64,000 nucleotides of DNA, from contig JBLIOD010000005.1 of the NCBI GenBank assembly GCA_047639475.1, forward strand, positions 1 to 64,000, written 5' to 3'. Numbering within the stretch: the first letter of the stretch is position 1; each line of letters begins with the position of its first letter. Shown here piece by piece: positions 1 through 9,264 of the stretch. The position numbers were made by a program, and so were the translations under genes. The notes below the pieces were generated by a model. The model was not told the DNA's origin. It worked only from the letters and a program-made list of their open reading frames with translations, and searched no databases. The DNA comes from JAAELZ01 sp047639475 (GTDB lineage Bacteria > Pseudomonadota > Gammaproteobacteria > Arenicellales > Poriferihabitantaceae).

Positions 1-34
1 TTGGTTTTGGTTTTGGTTTTGGTTTTGGTTTTGG
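1..34. repeat. Hexanucleotide tandem repeat at the window edge
   Basis: Five exact copies of TTGGTT followed by TTGG begin at base 1, so the array may extend beyond the window. A change in unit number would not shift a reading frame. Read on the plus strand it encodes alternating Val-Leu. Read on the minus strand it would encode a Lys-Thr tail on an open frame. I cannot tell whether either is translated. Confidence 0.85.
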
Positions 35-221
35 TCAAAATGACAGAAATTATTTTTAAGAAGTGCTCTTTCTCAAAATACATAGACAGCCCTTCAAAAA
101 CAGAAAGTGTGCTTTTGTTTAAGTCTAGGCCGGAGTTAATCATTTTCCCGAACCCGCTTTCTATACGCAAATCGGCCGCAATTTTAGTGACATGACCACA
201 GTGACACTCTCCTTAAATTTG

Positions 222-262
222 TAATGGATTGCCGCGCATCACTCGCAATGACAAAGCGAAGA
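222..262. repeat. REP-like dispersed repeat (TCATTGCGAG...GCGGCAATCC type)
   Basis: The minus-strand reading holds TCATTGCGAG, then a short insert, then GCGCGGCAATCC. This resembles a widespread intergenic palindromic repeat in proteobacterial genomes that links CGTCATTGCGAG to GCGGCAATCC. It lies in the non-coding stretch 196-454, in which I see nothing else except the terminator of the ComEA-like gene. Only one copy was noticed in this window, so the family assignment rests on recall of the motif. Confidence 0.45.
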
Positions 263-383
263 AGGTCTGGGTCTCGAGCGGACAAACGCCATTGAGAGAA
301 TAAAAACCCCACCCATAATATGCATCGTCTATTCCACTTACGCCAAATAACCCGATGACTCTTTTAATCACAGTTGGTCGGCA

Positions 384-411
384 TAAAAAAAGCTGCCCGT
401 GAGCAGCTTTT
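384..411 (-). terminator. Rho-independent terminator of the ComEA-like gene
   Basis: AGCTGC and GCAGCT form a perfect 6-bp stem with a 6-base loop (391-408). It is flanked by an A-run on the plus strand, which becomes a U-run after the hairpin in minus-strand transcripts. It lies about 45 bases past the stop codon of the gene at 455-823. Confidence 0.8.
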
Positions 412-454
412 CATAGAGATTTAAGCTAGTAGCTTAACCCAAAACATTCGACGT

Positions 455-823
455 CTAAGCATCCTTAAGCTTCGCAGATTTCTTTGACTTAGATTTTTTG
501 TACCCTTCTGGCAGCACAGAAATACCGCTATCAAGTGAGCTATGCTGCTTAATTGTCACTAGCGTCTTAGCCCCAATGCCCTTTACTTTAAGTAATTCAT
601 CAAAGCTGCTGAAACCCTCATTTTTCTTACGCAGTGCAATGATGCGCGTTGATTTATCCAGGCCAATGCCCGGAATCATTTGTAACGTTGGTGCGTCTGC
701 GGTGTTGATATTTACAATTTCGGCCGCGGATACGTGGTTGCTGAATGCACTTAACACCAGCGCAAATACTGCAAATTGAAGAGTCTTGATAACCTGTGAG
801 TAATTTAAAATAACTTTGCTCAT
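455..823 (-). CDS. ComEA-family helix-hairpin-helix DNA-binding protein
   Basis: A 122-residue exported protein. Residues 1-33 are a signal peptide ending near VSAAE. Residues 36-95 carry the VNINTAD opening and the two helix-hairpin-helix motifs (PGIG and KGIG) of the ComEA DNA-binding domain. A Lys/Ser-rich tail follows. The family binds incoming DNA in the periplasm during transformation, but short gammaproteobacterial versions often have no proven competence role. The start is supported by AAGGA about nine bases upstream. It is a single-gene unit with its own terminator. The stretch 824-1047 upstream shows nothing recognisable beyond promoter space. Confidence 0.85.
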   Translation of the reverse strand: MSKVILNYSQVIKTLQFAVFALVLSAFSNHVSAAEIVNINTADAPTLQMIPGIGLDKSTRIIALRKKNEGFSSFDELLKVKGIGAKTLVTIKQHSSLDSGISVLPEGYKKSKSKKSAKLKDA

Positions 824-1047
824 GATGTAATTCCTTTTAAATATGAATGTTGTGATAAACCGTTTCCTTGCTAATCAGCTTATCGGTTTGTACTTCGGTT
901 GTGACTCGAACTCGCTCCACAACTTCAGTGGTAGAGACTATAACGGCAAGCTCACAATCAGAATGTGATGTTAATCACAAAAGAACAACAAACACGTTTT
1001 AGGCCTTATCTCTTGTTTTAGCCTGTTAGATTTGTTATATCAAAACC

Positions 1048-1650
1048 CTAACGCTCTGATAAGAGACGAACCCGCTGAGCCACTTCAGTGGCACTGGCAC
1101 CATGATTAATTACGCCAGCCAAATTCGAATTTTTATCAACCAGGTATATTCGAGACGTGTGATCAACTGTGTAATCATCATTGTCTTCTTGTTCCGCCTT
1201 TTTGTAGTAAACACCGTAACGCGTGGCAACTTCCAGTAAGCGGTGTACTGAACTATTCAGGCCAGTGATATTTGGGTGAAAATAAGGTGCATAGGTGTTG
1301 AGCTTTTCCACCGTATCGCGCTCAGGGTCTAAGCTGATCAGCAAGCCCTTCACATCGACTTCCCCTTCCAAAATATTCATTGCCTCCGCCATTACCGCCA
1401 AACTGGTAGGGCAGACATCGGGGCAATAAGTCCAACCAAAGTAAACCAACACAGGCTGGCCCTTAAAATCTGATAAAGACACTTTGCCTGCAAAGCTATC
1501 CAATGTGAAATCTCCACCGGGATAAGCGTTGTACGGCACGTTCACTTGCCCGCGCTGCTCTTCCATTCGGGTTAACTGCCACTTATAGCTAAATAAACCC
1601 GCACCAATCGCTAGAGTAGCTAAAGCCAAAACTGATAATTTCTTATTCAT
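1048..1650 (-). CDS. Sco1/SenC/PrrC-family protein
   Basis: A 200-residue membrane-anchored thioredoxin-fold protein. An N-terminal hydrophobic segment (about residues 5-22) is followed by FGWTYCPDVCPTS, whose CxxxC motif binds copper, and a conserved His in VDHTSRIYLVD. Sco proteins deliver copper to, or keep reduced, the CuA site of cytochrome c oxidase at the periplasmic face of the inner membrane. It lies 8 bases downstream of the molybdopterin oxidoreductase stop on the same strand, so the two are probably co-transcribed. No cytochrome oxidase genes are in the window. Confidence 0.9.
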   Translation of the reverse strand: MNKKLSVLALATLAIGAGLFSYKWQLTRMEEQRGQVNVPYNAYPGGDFTLDSFAGKVSLSDFKGQPVLVYFGWTYCPDVCPTSLAVMAEAMNILEGEVDVKGLLISLDPERDTVEKLNTYAPYFHPNITGLNSSVHRLLEVATRYGVYYKKAEQEDNDDYTVDHTSRIYLVDKNSNLAGVINHGASATEVAQRVRLLSER

Positions 1651-1657
1651 AATATTT

Positions 1658-3709
1658 CTAAGCGGTTTTTATCCAAACTGCACAATCGTGAAATGCTGCT
1701 CCACCATCAGGATAAGGAGACTCAGCACTGATTAAAGTATTGATGCCCATGCCATTTTTGAAGGCGGTGCCAGGCCATATGCCCCGCGCTTCAAGCACAC
1801 CAGCTTGAGCCCGTTCGCTGACCAATGCTTTGAGTTCAACCTCACCTTGATAGTTCCCTAAAACGACTTGTTGATCATTAATAATATTCAGCCTCTGAGC
1901 ATCTTCAGGGTTGATATGTACGCCGGGTTCTTTCTCACCTTTCAACGAATGAGGAGACTGCGTAAAGGAGGTATTTAAGAACCGCCTCGCCGGTGGGGTT
2001 ATCAAGCGAAATGGGTGCGCTTCATTGGCGTTGAATATTATGTCCCAATGCCCCGGCCAGGCAGGCATGATGCCTTTATGATCTCCTGCAGCTCGCCAAT
2101 CTGGCTTAAAGCGAAATTTCTTGTCTGGCCAATCAAAGCCATTAAGGTAATTCATCTGTTGATGATCGCTAGCGCAATCGTGCCATTTTTTGTCCATTAA
2201 TTGATCAAAACTGGGGTACTCTGAATCGCTCAAGGCTTGATCAATGACTTCTTTCGCACTTTGCTTGAAGGCCGGATGTTCTGCTCCCAACCTATCCGCC
2301 AATGCACAAACCACTTGATGATTTGAGCGTGATTTAAAATGCGGCTTTATCAACGGCTTTGCCACCTGTAAATAAGTGTGGCCAAAGCTAGTGTATAAAT
2401 CATCATGCTCTACGAAGCTGGTAGCAGGCAAGATGATGTCGGCCATCATCGCAGTTTGCGTCATAAACTGCTCATGAACACAGACAAATAGATCATCGCG
2501 CATGAAACCTTTCTTAACGTACGCAGAGTCTGGCGTTACTGCCATTGGATTGGTGTTTTGGATGAGCAGCGCCTTCACTGGCGGGCCTCCTTTCAGGTCG
2601 GCCTCTTCACCGTTTAAGATTGCCCCGATTCGGCACATATCTAACTGGCGCGATTCAGGGCGCATCACGTCTGTCCCTTCTATGTAAGTTTTACTTAGGC
2701 CAAAAGTACCTGAAGAACCTAATAAGGCACCGCCGCCTAGTGCTTGCCAAGCGCCCGTTACAGCAGGCAAACAACTGACCGCATGCACATTATGGGCGCC
2801 ATTACGGCTACGAGAAAAGCCAATGCCCAACCGGATAAAGCTCTTTTGCGTACTGCCGTACAGTCTCGCGAGCTTGATGATTTCTGCCTCGCTAACCCCA
2901 GTAATTGCTGCGGCCCATTTCGGTGTTTTATCTTTTAACGAAGCTTCTAAGCCCTTTGGGGCATCGGTATACTTTTGCATGTACTCCCAATCTGCCAAGC
3001 CTTCTTTAAATAGCACATGCATCATAGCTGCCGCTAATGCACCATCAGTACCAGGCTTGGGCGCAATATGAATATCTGCTTTTTTAGCAGTACCCGTTTT
3101 TGACGGATCAACCACTACCACCGTCACGTTTCGTTCTCGCTGAGCACGGCTAACATGCTTCATGAAATTGATTGAAGTTGCCACCGCGTTGCAACCCCAA
3201 ATGATGATGATATCTGAATGTCGCACATCACGTGCATCAGCACCCCGCACGGCGCCGGCGCCCGCTCGCCAACCGGCATAGCCGATGTGTGTACAAATAT
3301 TCCCAATACGGCCTGAGTAATTGAGATCACTGCTTAACCTTACAACCCCGTCGCGTTGCAGCTGCCCCATGGTGCCGCCATAAAAATAAGGCCAAACAGA
3401 TTGACTACCGAAATCATCTGTCGCTTTCTTGAACGCTTCAGCCACGGTATCCAGTGCCTCTTCCCACGAAATCGCTACGAATTCACCACTGCCTTTTGGA
3501 CCGATGCGCTTAAAGGGCGTTTTCAATCTATCAGGATGGTGCGTACGCTCAGCATAGTTCGCGACCTTTGAGCAGATAACCCCGAGTGTGTAATCATTGT
3601 CTTTCGCGCCCCTAACCTGACCAATGGTATTCTCATCAACTACCTCCACTTCTAAGGCACAGGCCGAGGGGCAATCATGAGGGCAAACGCTGTTTTTAAA
3701 TTGAGACAT
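1658..3709 (-). CDS. Molybdopterin-dependent oxidoreductase (formate dehydrogenase/DMSO reductase superfamily)
   Basis: A 683-residue catalytic subunit. Near the N-terminus CPHDCPSAC and a later VICSK provide four Cys for a [4Fe-4S] cluster. The molybdopterin oxidoreductase domain and a C-terminal dinucleotide-binding domain (from about residue 560) follow. There is no twin-arginine signal, so a cytoplasmic enzyme is expected. The substrate cannot be assigned: the nearest type is the family of stand-alone assimilatory-like oxidoreductases of unknown substrate. I chose the Met before SQFKNSVCPHD because the longer frame adds ten unlike residues. The Sco gene follows after 8 bases. Confidence 0.85.
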   Translation of the reverse strand: MSQFKNSVCPHDCPSACALEVEVVDENTIGQVRGAKDNDYTLGVICSKVANYAERTHHPDRLKTPFKRIGPKGSGEFVAISWEEALDTVAEAFKKATDDFGSQSVWPYFYGGTMGQLQRDGVVRLSSDLNYSGRIGNICTHIGYAGWRAGAGAVRGADARDVRHSDIIIIWGCNAVATSINFMKHVSRAQRERNVTVVVVDPSKTGTAKKADIHIAPKPGTDGALAAAMMHVLFKEGLADWEYMQKYTDAPKGLEASLKDKTPKWAAAITGVSEAEIIKLARLYGSTQKSFIRLGIGFSRSRNGAHNVHAVSCLPAVTGAWQALGGGALLGSSGTFGLSKTYIEGTDVMRPESRQLDMCRIGAILNGEEADLKGGPPVKALLIQNTNPMAVTPDSAYVKKGFMRDDLFVCVHEQFMTQTAMMADIILPATSFVEHDDLYTSFGHTYLQVAKPLIKPHFKSRSNHQVVCALADRLGAEHPAFKQSAKEVIDQALSDSEYPSFDQLMDKKWHDCASDHQQMNYLNGFDWPDKKFRFKPDWRAAGDHKGIMPAWPGHWDIIFNANEAHPFRLITPPARRFLNTSFTQSPHSLKGEKEPGVHINPEDAQRLNIINDQQVVLGNYQGEVELKALVSERAQAGVLEARGIWPGTAFKNGMGINTLISAESPYPDGGAAFHDCAVWIKTA

Positions 3710-3813
3710 AATCGATTTCAAAAGACATCTAGTAGCCAACAGAGTCTACTCAAGTCAGATCAAAAAGAAAGTGAAAAGCGCACCTTTCTAGGAGGCCGTA
3801 GTTTGCAGACAGA

Positions 3814-5562
3814 CTATTTTTTTTGTGCCTTCAACAATTCCATCAAAAGGCTGTTTTCAGAATCTAACAATTTAGACACGCGGGATTTTTGCAATAGCTC
3901 ACTAATTTGGTGTTGGCGATTTTTGTCGGTTAGCTGCTGTAGGCAATCTTTGAAGTAAGCAGGTTTAGATTCATCGTCAATCATATGACCCTGCATAGCC
4001 AACTTCTCTAAAGCAACGTGATGCTCACTTTGACGCATCCGTTCTAACAATTGGGCAGTATTTATAACCGCGTTAGCACCAATAGCTTGCCCCAATTTAT
4101 GTAGTAGACCACTGCCTTTGAGCACTGTTTCATCATTTGGCACCGCACTGAGTGTTTCTTCGTTACCTGATAATAAGCTGGGCTGTTGCACTAAAAAGCT
4201 GATAACTTGGGCTACTGGCGACAAGGTATCGGGCCGATTCGCTGGTCCCTTGGGCTTACTCGCAACACTAGGTTTACTGGCTGATAACGATAGTTCATTT
4301 TCGCTCACGCCAACTAATTGGGTAAGCTGATTTATCATCAACTGCCTGAAGGTGCCTGCTGGTAAGTTATTCAACAAGGGCCGTGCTTTGTCGGCCAATT
4401 GGGCACGATGATCAAGGCGGCTCAAATCTAACGGCTCCGACAAATTTTCGAATAAAAACTCCGGTAAGGGCTGCGCTTGCTTTAGGCGCTGTTGAAAGGC
4501 CTCAGATCTTTCTTTGCGGACCAAGGAATCTGGATCTTCTCCTTGAGGCAACATTAGAAAGCCAACCTGCTTGTCATCCGTAAGCAGTGGCAACGCTGTT
4601 TCCATGGCTTTCCATGCTGCTTTCCTGCCAGCTCGGTCCCCATCAAAACAAAACACGATAGAAGGTGCAGCGCGAAACAATCGCTGTAAATGGTTTGGGG
4701 TGGTGGCCGTTCCCATGGTGGCCACGGTATTCTTAAAACCATTTTGGGCCAAACCAATAACATCCATATAGCCTTCTACCACAATGGTTTCTGCTGCCAA
4801 GCCAATATCTCGCCGCCCTTGATTTAAGCCGTAGAGTTCACTGCTTTTATGAAACAGCACCGTTTCTGGAGAATTAAGATACTTAGGCTCGCCCTTACCG
4901 ATAATTCTGCCACCAAAACCCACCAATTTTCCGCGATAGTCTTCAATGGGGAACATAATACGAGCTCGAAAACGGTCATAGTGCCCGCCTTCGTCTTTCT
5001 CTATCAACATACCGGTGTCGACTAGTTGTTTGGTGGTTTGGGCATCTGAGCCTAAAGCAGCAGATAAATTATTCCACCCATCTGGTGCAAAGCCTACGCC
5101 AAATTCAACCGCAGTTTTTCCATCCATGCCTCTGTTTTTTAAATAGCTAATCGCCTCATTCGCATCAGGGTGCGATTTAAGTTGTTGCTGAAAGTAAGCT
5201 TTAGCTTTGCCTAATAAATCATGCAGGCCCTGATGATTAGCGACTGGTCTAGCAGACCCCGTCTCATCGCGCGGAATTTGCATTCCAGCTCGCCCAGCCA
5301 ACATTTCTATCGCCTCGACAAACGCTAAGTTATCATAGTTCATCAAAAAACCCACTGCGGTGCCGTGCGCACCACAGCCGAAGCAATGATAGAATTGTTT
5401 CCCAGGGCTTACGTAAAACGAAGGTGTTTTTTCATCGTGAAATGGACAACAGGCCCGATGTTCGTGTCCTGCTCGCTGCAAAGGCACGCGCTGATCAATC
5501 AACTCGACGATATCAACGCGAGAAATTAACTCATCAATAAATTGTTCGGGAATTCTGCCCAC
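3814..5562 (-). CDS. dnaG: DNA primase DnaG
   Basis: A 582-residue primase that makes RNA primers for lagging-strand and origin synthesis with the replicative helicase. The CHC2 zinc finger is visible (Cys39, His42, Cys60, Cys63). It is followed by the catalytic core with the TOPRIM acidic motif VVEGYMDVIGL near residue 265 and DGDRAG near 310. The C-terminal third is the helicase-interaction domain. The N-terminus MGRIPEQFIDEL is canonical. Unusually, neither rpsU nor rpoD adjoins it: rpoD is at 35708-37654 on the same strand. Confidence 0.97.
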   Translation of the reverse strand: MGRIPEQFIDELISRVDIVELIDQRVPLQRAGHEHRACCPFHDEKTPSFYVSPGKQFYHCFGCGAHGTAVGFLMNYDNLAFVEAIEMLAGRAGMQIPRDETGSARPVANHQGLHDLLGKAKAYFQQQLKSHPDANEAISYLKNRGMDGKTAVEFGVGFAPDGWNNLSAALGSDAQTTKQLVDTGMLIEKDEGGHYDRFRARIMFPIEDYRGKLVGFGGRIIGKGEPKYLNSPETVLFHKSSELYGLNQGRRDIGLAAETIVVEGYMDVIGLAQNGFKNTVATMGTATTPNHLQRLFRAAPSIVFCFDGDRAGRKAAWKAMETALPLLTDDKQVGFLMLPQGEDPDSLVRKERSEAFQQRLKQAQPLPEFLFENLSEPLDLSRLDHRAQLADKARPLLNNLPAGTFRQLMINQLTQLVGVSENELSLSASKPSVASKPKGPANRPDTLSPVAQVISFLVQQPSLLSGNEETLSAVPNDETVLKGSGLLHKLGQAIGANAVINTAQLLERMRQSEHHVALEKLAMQGHMIDDESKPAYFKDCLQQLTDKNRQHQISELLQKSRVSKLLDSENSLLMELLKAQKK

Positions 5563-5914
5563 TTGTTTTGGTTTGCCGGTTAGTTAGCTTGGTATAATCC
5601 TAAAAACTTCTGCTGAAATACGAAAGTCTGTACAACTTCTTAATATGCCTAAAAAAGTCATAAAATCATTCATCACCAATAAAGTGACCTCATGTTTTTT
5701 GACTTTTTTATTCATATCAATAACGCACACATCTTTTTCGCATTCAAGCCGCGGTTTCTAGGATAATCAACAGCCTAAACTCGCTTAACGAGCTATCGTA
5801 ATGAGGCACCTTTAGTTGTCGATTCATTATCCGATAAGCCGCCAATATAAAGCAAGCAAGGAATCGTAACGGCACGCTTAATTCATTGATCTAAAGACCA
5901 CTTGAGACCGCACA
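5563..5914. other. Divergent intergenic region with a long perfect inverted repeat
   Basis: This 352-base gap separates divergent dnaG and rlmH. No rpsU or other gene is seen. AAAAAAGTCA (5651-5660) and TGACTTTTTT (5700-5709) are exact inverted copies 39 bases apart. A TATAAT at 5593-5598 on the plus strand could be a -10 box. The rest is unremarkable, AT-rich promoter space. Confidence 0.5.
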
Positions 5915-6385
5915 ATGGTTAAATTATCGGTTATCGCAGTAGGGGAAAAAATGCCGCCGTGGGTAAACCAAGGTTTTGAGGACTATGCGAAACGTCTCAG
6001 AGGAAATACCTCTCTTAATTTGATAGAAGTGCCCGCTTTGAAGCGAGGTAAGAATGCCGATATTCCGCGCATACTACAACGTGAAGGCGAGACGGTACTA
6101 TCTCAATTGCCAGATCATTGTCAGTTAGTGACGTTGGAACGCACAGGTAAACACCTTGATTCTTTGGCGCTGGCCAAACAATTAGCGACCTGGCAAACAG
6201 AAGGCCAAAGCGTGGCATTTGCACTGGGTGGTCCAGAGGGTTTAGACCCAGCTGTCATGCAACGGGCGAATCATGTATGGTCGCTATCAGCCATGACGTT
6301 TTCACACCACGTGGCCCGCGTAATGCTTGCTGAACAGCTCTACCGTGCATGGTCGATAAACCAAGGCATGCCGTACCACCGATAA
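5915..6385 (+). CDS. rlmH: 23S rRNA (pseudouridine-1915 N3) methyltransferase RlmH
   Basis: A 156-residue SPOUT methyltransferase, the usual length for the family. It methylates pseudouridine 1915 in helix 69 of 23S rRNA on assembled 70S ribosomes, using SAM. The knotted SAM site shows as FALGGPEGLD (about 110-119). The C-terminal signature SAMTFSHHVARVMLAEQLYRAW (about 129-150) is complete. rsfS, its partner in many relatives, is absent. maf begins 2 bases after the stop codon, so the two are co-transcribed. Confidence 0.97.
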   Translation: MVKLSVIAVGEKMPPWVNQGFEDYAKRLRGNTSLNLIEVPALKRGKNADIPRILQREGETVLSQLPDHCQLVTLERTGKHLDSLALAKQLATWQTEGQSVAFALGGPEGLDPAVMQRANHVWSLSAMTFSHHVARVMLAEQLYRAWSINQGMPYHR

Positions 6386-6387
6386 TC

Positions 6388-6996
6388 ATGAGTAATCACA
6401 TCACTAAACTAATACTGGCCTCCAGCTCGCCAAGGCGCAAAGAACTGCTAACACGCTTAGGCCTACCTTTCGACACCCTAGCCGCAGACATTGATGAAAC
6501 AAAGCGGCCCAACGAATCTCCCAGTATCTATTGCAAGAGAATGGCATTCGAAAAAGCGTTGGTCATTCAAATGAAGCAAACCAGTGCGCTCGTTCTGGGC
6601 TCAGATACCAGCGTGGTATTGGGTGATACCGTACTGGGCAAGCCAGCCGATCGAACTACCGCCATCGCAATACTAGAACAACTCTCGGGGCAAATTCATC
6701 AAGTCATCACATCAGTCTGTTTGTTATCGCCAGAAAACGTGGCAGAAATTGAGGTTATTTCTAAAGTACAATTTGCGAAGCTAAGCCGACAGCAGATAGA
6801 AAGCTATTGTGACACTGATGAACCTTATGACAAAGCAGGCAGCTACGGCATACAGGGCTTAGGTGGCGTATTCGTTCAACATATTGACGGCGACTACAGT
6901 GCTATTATGGGCTTGCCATTAAATGCCACATGGAATCTTTTACAATCCTATTATTCTGCAATTCAATCTCAAGCTACCGCAATCAATGACGCCTAA
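6388..6996 (+). CDS. maf: Maf-family nucleoside triphosphate pyrophosphatase
   Basis: A 202-residue house-cleaning NTPase that hydrolyses modified or non-canonical nucleotides such as dTTP/UTP or m7GTP. The hallmark ASSSPRRKELL is at residues 9-19. GSDTSVVLGD and the C-terminal GSYGIQGLGGVFV and DGDYSAIMGLP motifs follow. I place the start at 6388 rather than the upstream ATG at 6349, which lies inside rlmH, because family members begin shortly before the ASSSPRR motif. The 3' end overlaps rng by 11 bases, the common maf-rng arrangement. Confidence 0.93.
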   Translation: MSNHITKLILASSSPRRKELLTRLGLPFDTLAADIDETKRPNESPSIYCKRMAFEKALVIQMKQTSALVLGSDTSVVLGDTVLGKPADRTTAIAILEQLSGQIHQVITSVCLLSPENVAEIEVISKVQFAKLSRQQIESYCDTDEPYDKAGSYGIQGLGGVFVQHIDGDYSAIMGLPLNATWNLLQSYYSAIQSQATAINDA

Positions 6997-8476
6997 AACT
7001 GAACAAATATTAGTCAACGTCACACCACAAGAGTGCCGCGTTGCATTGATTGAAAATGGCATGTTGCAAGAGTTGCATATTGAAAGAGCGGACGCCAAGG
7101 GCATTGTAGGCAATATTTATAAAGGCAAAGTCGTGAGAGTGCTGCCCGGCATGCAGGCGGCTTTTGTAGAAATCGGTTTAGAGCGCACGGCTTTTTTACA
7201 CGCCAAGGATGCCCATTCAATGATTATCAACGGAGAGGACACTAATGAAGGCGATGAAAAATCCGAGCCCGCTATCACCTCGTTGGTTCGAGAGGGACAG
7301 GAAATACTGGTACAAGTCGTCAAAGATCCCATTGGCTCCAAAGGAGCGCGTTTAACCACCGAACTATCTATTCCTTCAAGAGTGCTGGTTTACCTGCCAA
7401 AAGCCACCAACATCGGTATATCACAGCGAATCACCGATGAAAGCATACGCGAAAACTTGCGTTCGATGATAGAAGCTACGCGAGACACCCACCAATCTAA
7501 AGGCGGATATATCGCTCGCACCACAGCGGAAAAAAGCTCTGAAAAAGAATTGCAACTCGACATGGAGATACTGGCAAGACTATGGTCGAAAGCCTCTCAG
7601 AAAGCTCAAAAAAACAAAGCCCCCGCACTGGTCTATGAAGACTTGCCTTTGTCACAACGCGTACTCAGAGATTTTGTAACCGATTCCGTTGCCGAATTAT
7701 TAGTCGACTCTAAAGAAACGCATGACAAGCTTTGTGCGTTAGCGGCAGAAATTATCCCAGATGCCCTCCCGCTAATAAAACACTATCCTGGCGGTAGACC
7801 CATTTTTGATCTGCATTCTATCGAAGATGAAATCGAGCGTGCGCTGGGCCGTGAAGTGCCGCTTAAGTCTGGTGGAACTTTGGTGATTGACCAAACCGAA
7901 GCCATGACGATTGTTGACGTCAATACCGCAGGGTTTGTCGGCAAAAGGAATTTGGAGGAAACGGTTTTCAAGACCAATTTGGAAGCCGCTCAATCTATCG
8001 CCCGCCAACTAAGACTGCGAAATATAGGCGGTATTATCATCGTTGACTTTATAGACATGTTGGATAAGGGTCATCAGCAACAAGTCGTCAAAGCCCTAGA
8101 GCGCGGCCTATCCAAAGACAGCACCAAAAACAACCTCACTGATGTTTCCACCTTGGGGTTGGTAGAAATTACCCGTAAGCGCACCCGCGAGAGTTTAGAA
8201 CGCTTACTCATGGAAGACTGCCCAGTGTGTAGTGGGCGTGGTGCCTTAAAAACCCCACAAACCGTCTGTAATGAAATTCTACGGGAAATTCTCCGTGAAG
8301 CCCGCCAGTATGAAGCCAGCAAATTTATGGTTGTGGCGTCCCAAGCCGTGGTTGATCGCATGCTAGACGAGGAATCTTCCAGTTTGGCTGATTTGCAAGA
8401 ATTTATCGGCAGCCCGGTTCACCTGCAGGTTGAACCGACCTATTTCCAAGAAAATTATGATGTTGTGTTAACCTAA
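6986..8476 (+). CDS. rng: Ribonuclease G
   Basis: A 496-residue RNase E/G-family endoribonuclease (E. coli RNase G is 489). It matures the 5' end of 16S rRNA and turns over selected mRNAs. An S1 domain occupies about residues 38-125 (GNIYKGKVVRVLPGMQAAFVEIG). The catalytic DNase I-like region contains IVDVNTAGFVGKRNLEET, with the metal-binding Asp, and IIIVDFIDM. The zinc-link CPVCSGRG is near residue 412. It lacks the long C-terminal scaffold of RNase E. The start ATG overlaps the end of maf, indicating translational coupling. Confidence 0.96.
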   Translation: MTPKTEQILVNVTPQECRVALIENGMLQELHIERADAKGIVGNIYKGKVVRVLPGMQAAFVEIGLERTAFLHAKDAHSMIINGEDTNEGDEKSEPAITSLVREGQEILVQVVKDPIGSKGARLTTELSIPSRVLVYLPKATNIGISQRITDESIRENLRSMIEATRDTHQSKGGYIARTTAEKSSEKELQLDMEILARLWSKASQKAQKNKAPALVYEDLPLSQRVLRDFVTDSVAELLVDSKETHDKLCALAAEIIPDALPLIKHYPGGRPIFDLHSIEDEIERALGREVPLKSGGTLVIDQTEAMTIVDVNTAGFVGKRNLEETVFKTNLEAAQSIARQLRLRNIGGIIIVDFIDMLDKGHQQQVVKALERGLSKDSTKNNLTDVSTLGLVEITRKRTRESLERLLMEDCPVCSGRGALKTPQTVCNEILREILREARQYEASKFMVVASQAVVDRMLDEESSSLADLQEFIGSPVHLQVEPTYFQENYDVVLT

Positions 8477-8644
8477 ACTATCAATACACACCTTCTCGAA
8501 ACCTGTAAGGCAAATAGTGCGCTGAAGGGCTAATTTCACCTGAGCGTAAACGCTGGACAGCTACATTTTGCTAAAGCTAACCTGACATGCTTAGCCTAAT
8601 TTTGTCCGTTTAACCCAAAAGCTATTTACATGCAAATACAATAT

Positions 8645-9264
8645 ATGTGCCTCGATGGCTTGGCCATTGATACTTAACGCCAAGATCAGCAAACCCGCGA
8701 TTTAATCCCATTCATGCAAGCGGATATGCCCGCCTACCGGCCCAATATAGATAATTATTGAGCGCTATGTTTTTCAAAAACTAGTCGATCATTGGACCCT
8801 TAGCTATCGCTCAAATAAATCGGTGCTACGAAGCCTTTCGCTTGAGGGTTTGGCATTGCCTATGCTAAATGCGGTTATGGCTGATTTCTCGTTCCAAAAA
8901 TTCGTGGAGCATCTCTTTACATAGCGTCTTGGTGTCTGACACGGAAGGATCCATTTTGCTACCAGGCGCATCGGGCTCGGGAAAGAGTAATGCCTGCCTG
9001 TGGTTAAATCATATTGGCTTAACCTACCATACAGATGAACTGGCAATGATTAACCATAAAACCCATCAACTAAGTGCATTAAAACGGCCATTCACCCTGC
9101 GCAAAGAAGCGATAAAACGCTTGCGCTCGCACCTTCAGGAACGAAAAATACAGAAATGTCGCTGCCTGAAGCCTGAGTCCATCGACATTGCTCCGCCGTA
9201 TTTAGATCAACCTTTATGGTTGCCACATAACCTGAAGTTTCGCTGCCATTACAAGTATTTGTAA
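8645..9264 (+). pseudogene. Degraded HPr-kinase/PEP-carboxykinase-like P-loop protein
   Basis: The stretch from ATG 8645 reads in pieces interrupted by stop codons and frameshifts. The clearest piece (about 8920-9110) has LHSVLVSDTEGSILLPGASG, then the Walker A Gly-Ser-Gly-Lys-Ser, then TYHTDELAMI. This is the layout of HprK-related ATP-binding proteins found beside exported small proteins and PqqD-like genes. No single frame spans it and the N-terminal region has at least two stops, so it is a dead gene. The 3' end overlaps the remnant on the opposite strand and its true boundary is near 9230. Confidence 0.6.

Noticed and set aside
1..34. Telomere-like repeat
   Set aside because: The unit is TTGGTT rather than a known telomere unit, and the surrounding genes are ordinary bacterial chromosome genes.
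1..195. Open frame through the TTGGTT repeat on the plus strand, and its Lys-Thr-rich counterpart on the minus strand
   Set aside because: Low-complexity sequence creates open frames in several phases. There is no ribosome site or recognisable domain, and the window edge cuts the region.
3677..3958. Plus-strand open frame spanning the molybdopterin oxidoreductase start and the dnaG end
   Set aside because: It is antisense to two well-supported genes and has no recognisable domain; the same holds for other long shadow frames in rpoD, glmU and hrpA.
5627..5634. TTGTACAG near dnaG as another MerR-B12 operator
   Set aside because: Single partial motif without a second copy, in a housekeeping promoter region far from the island.
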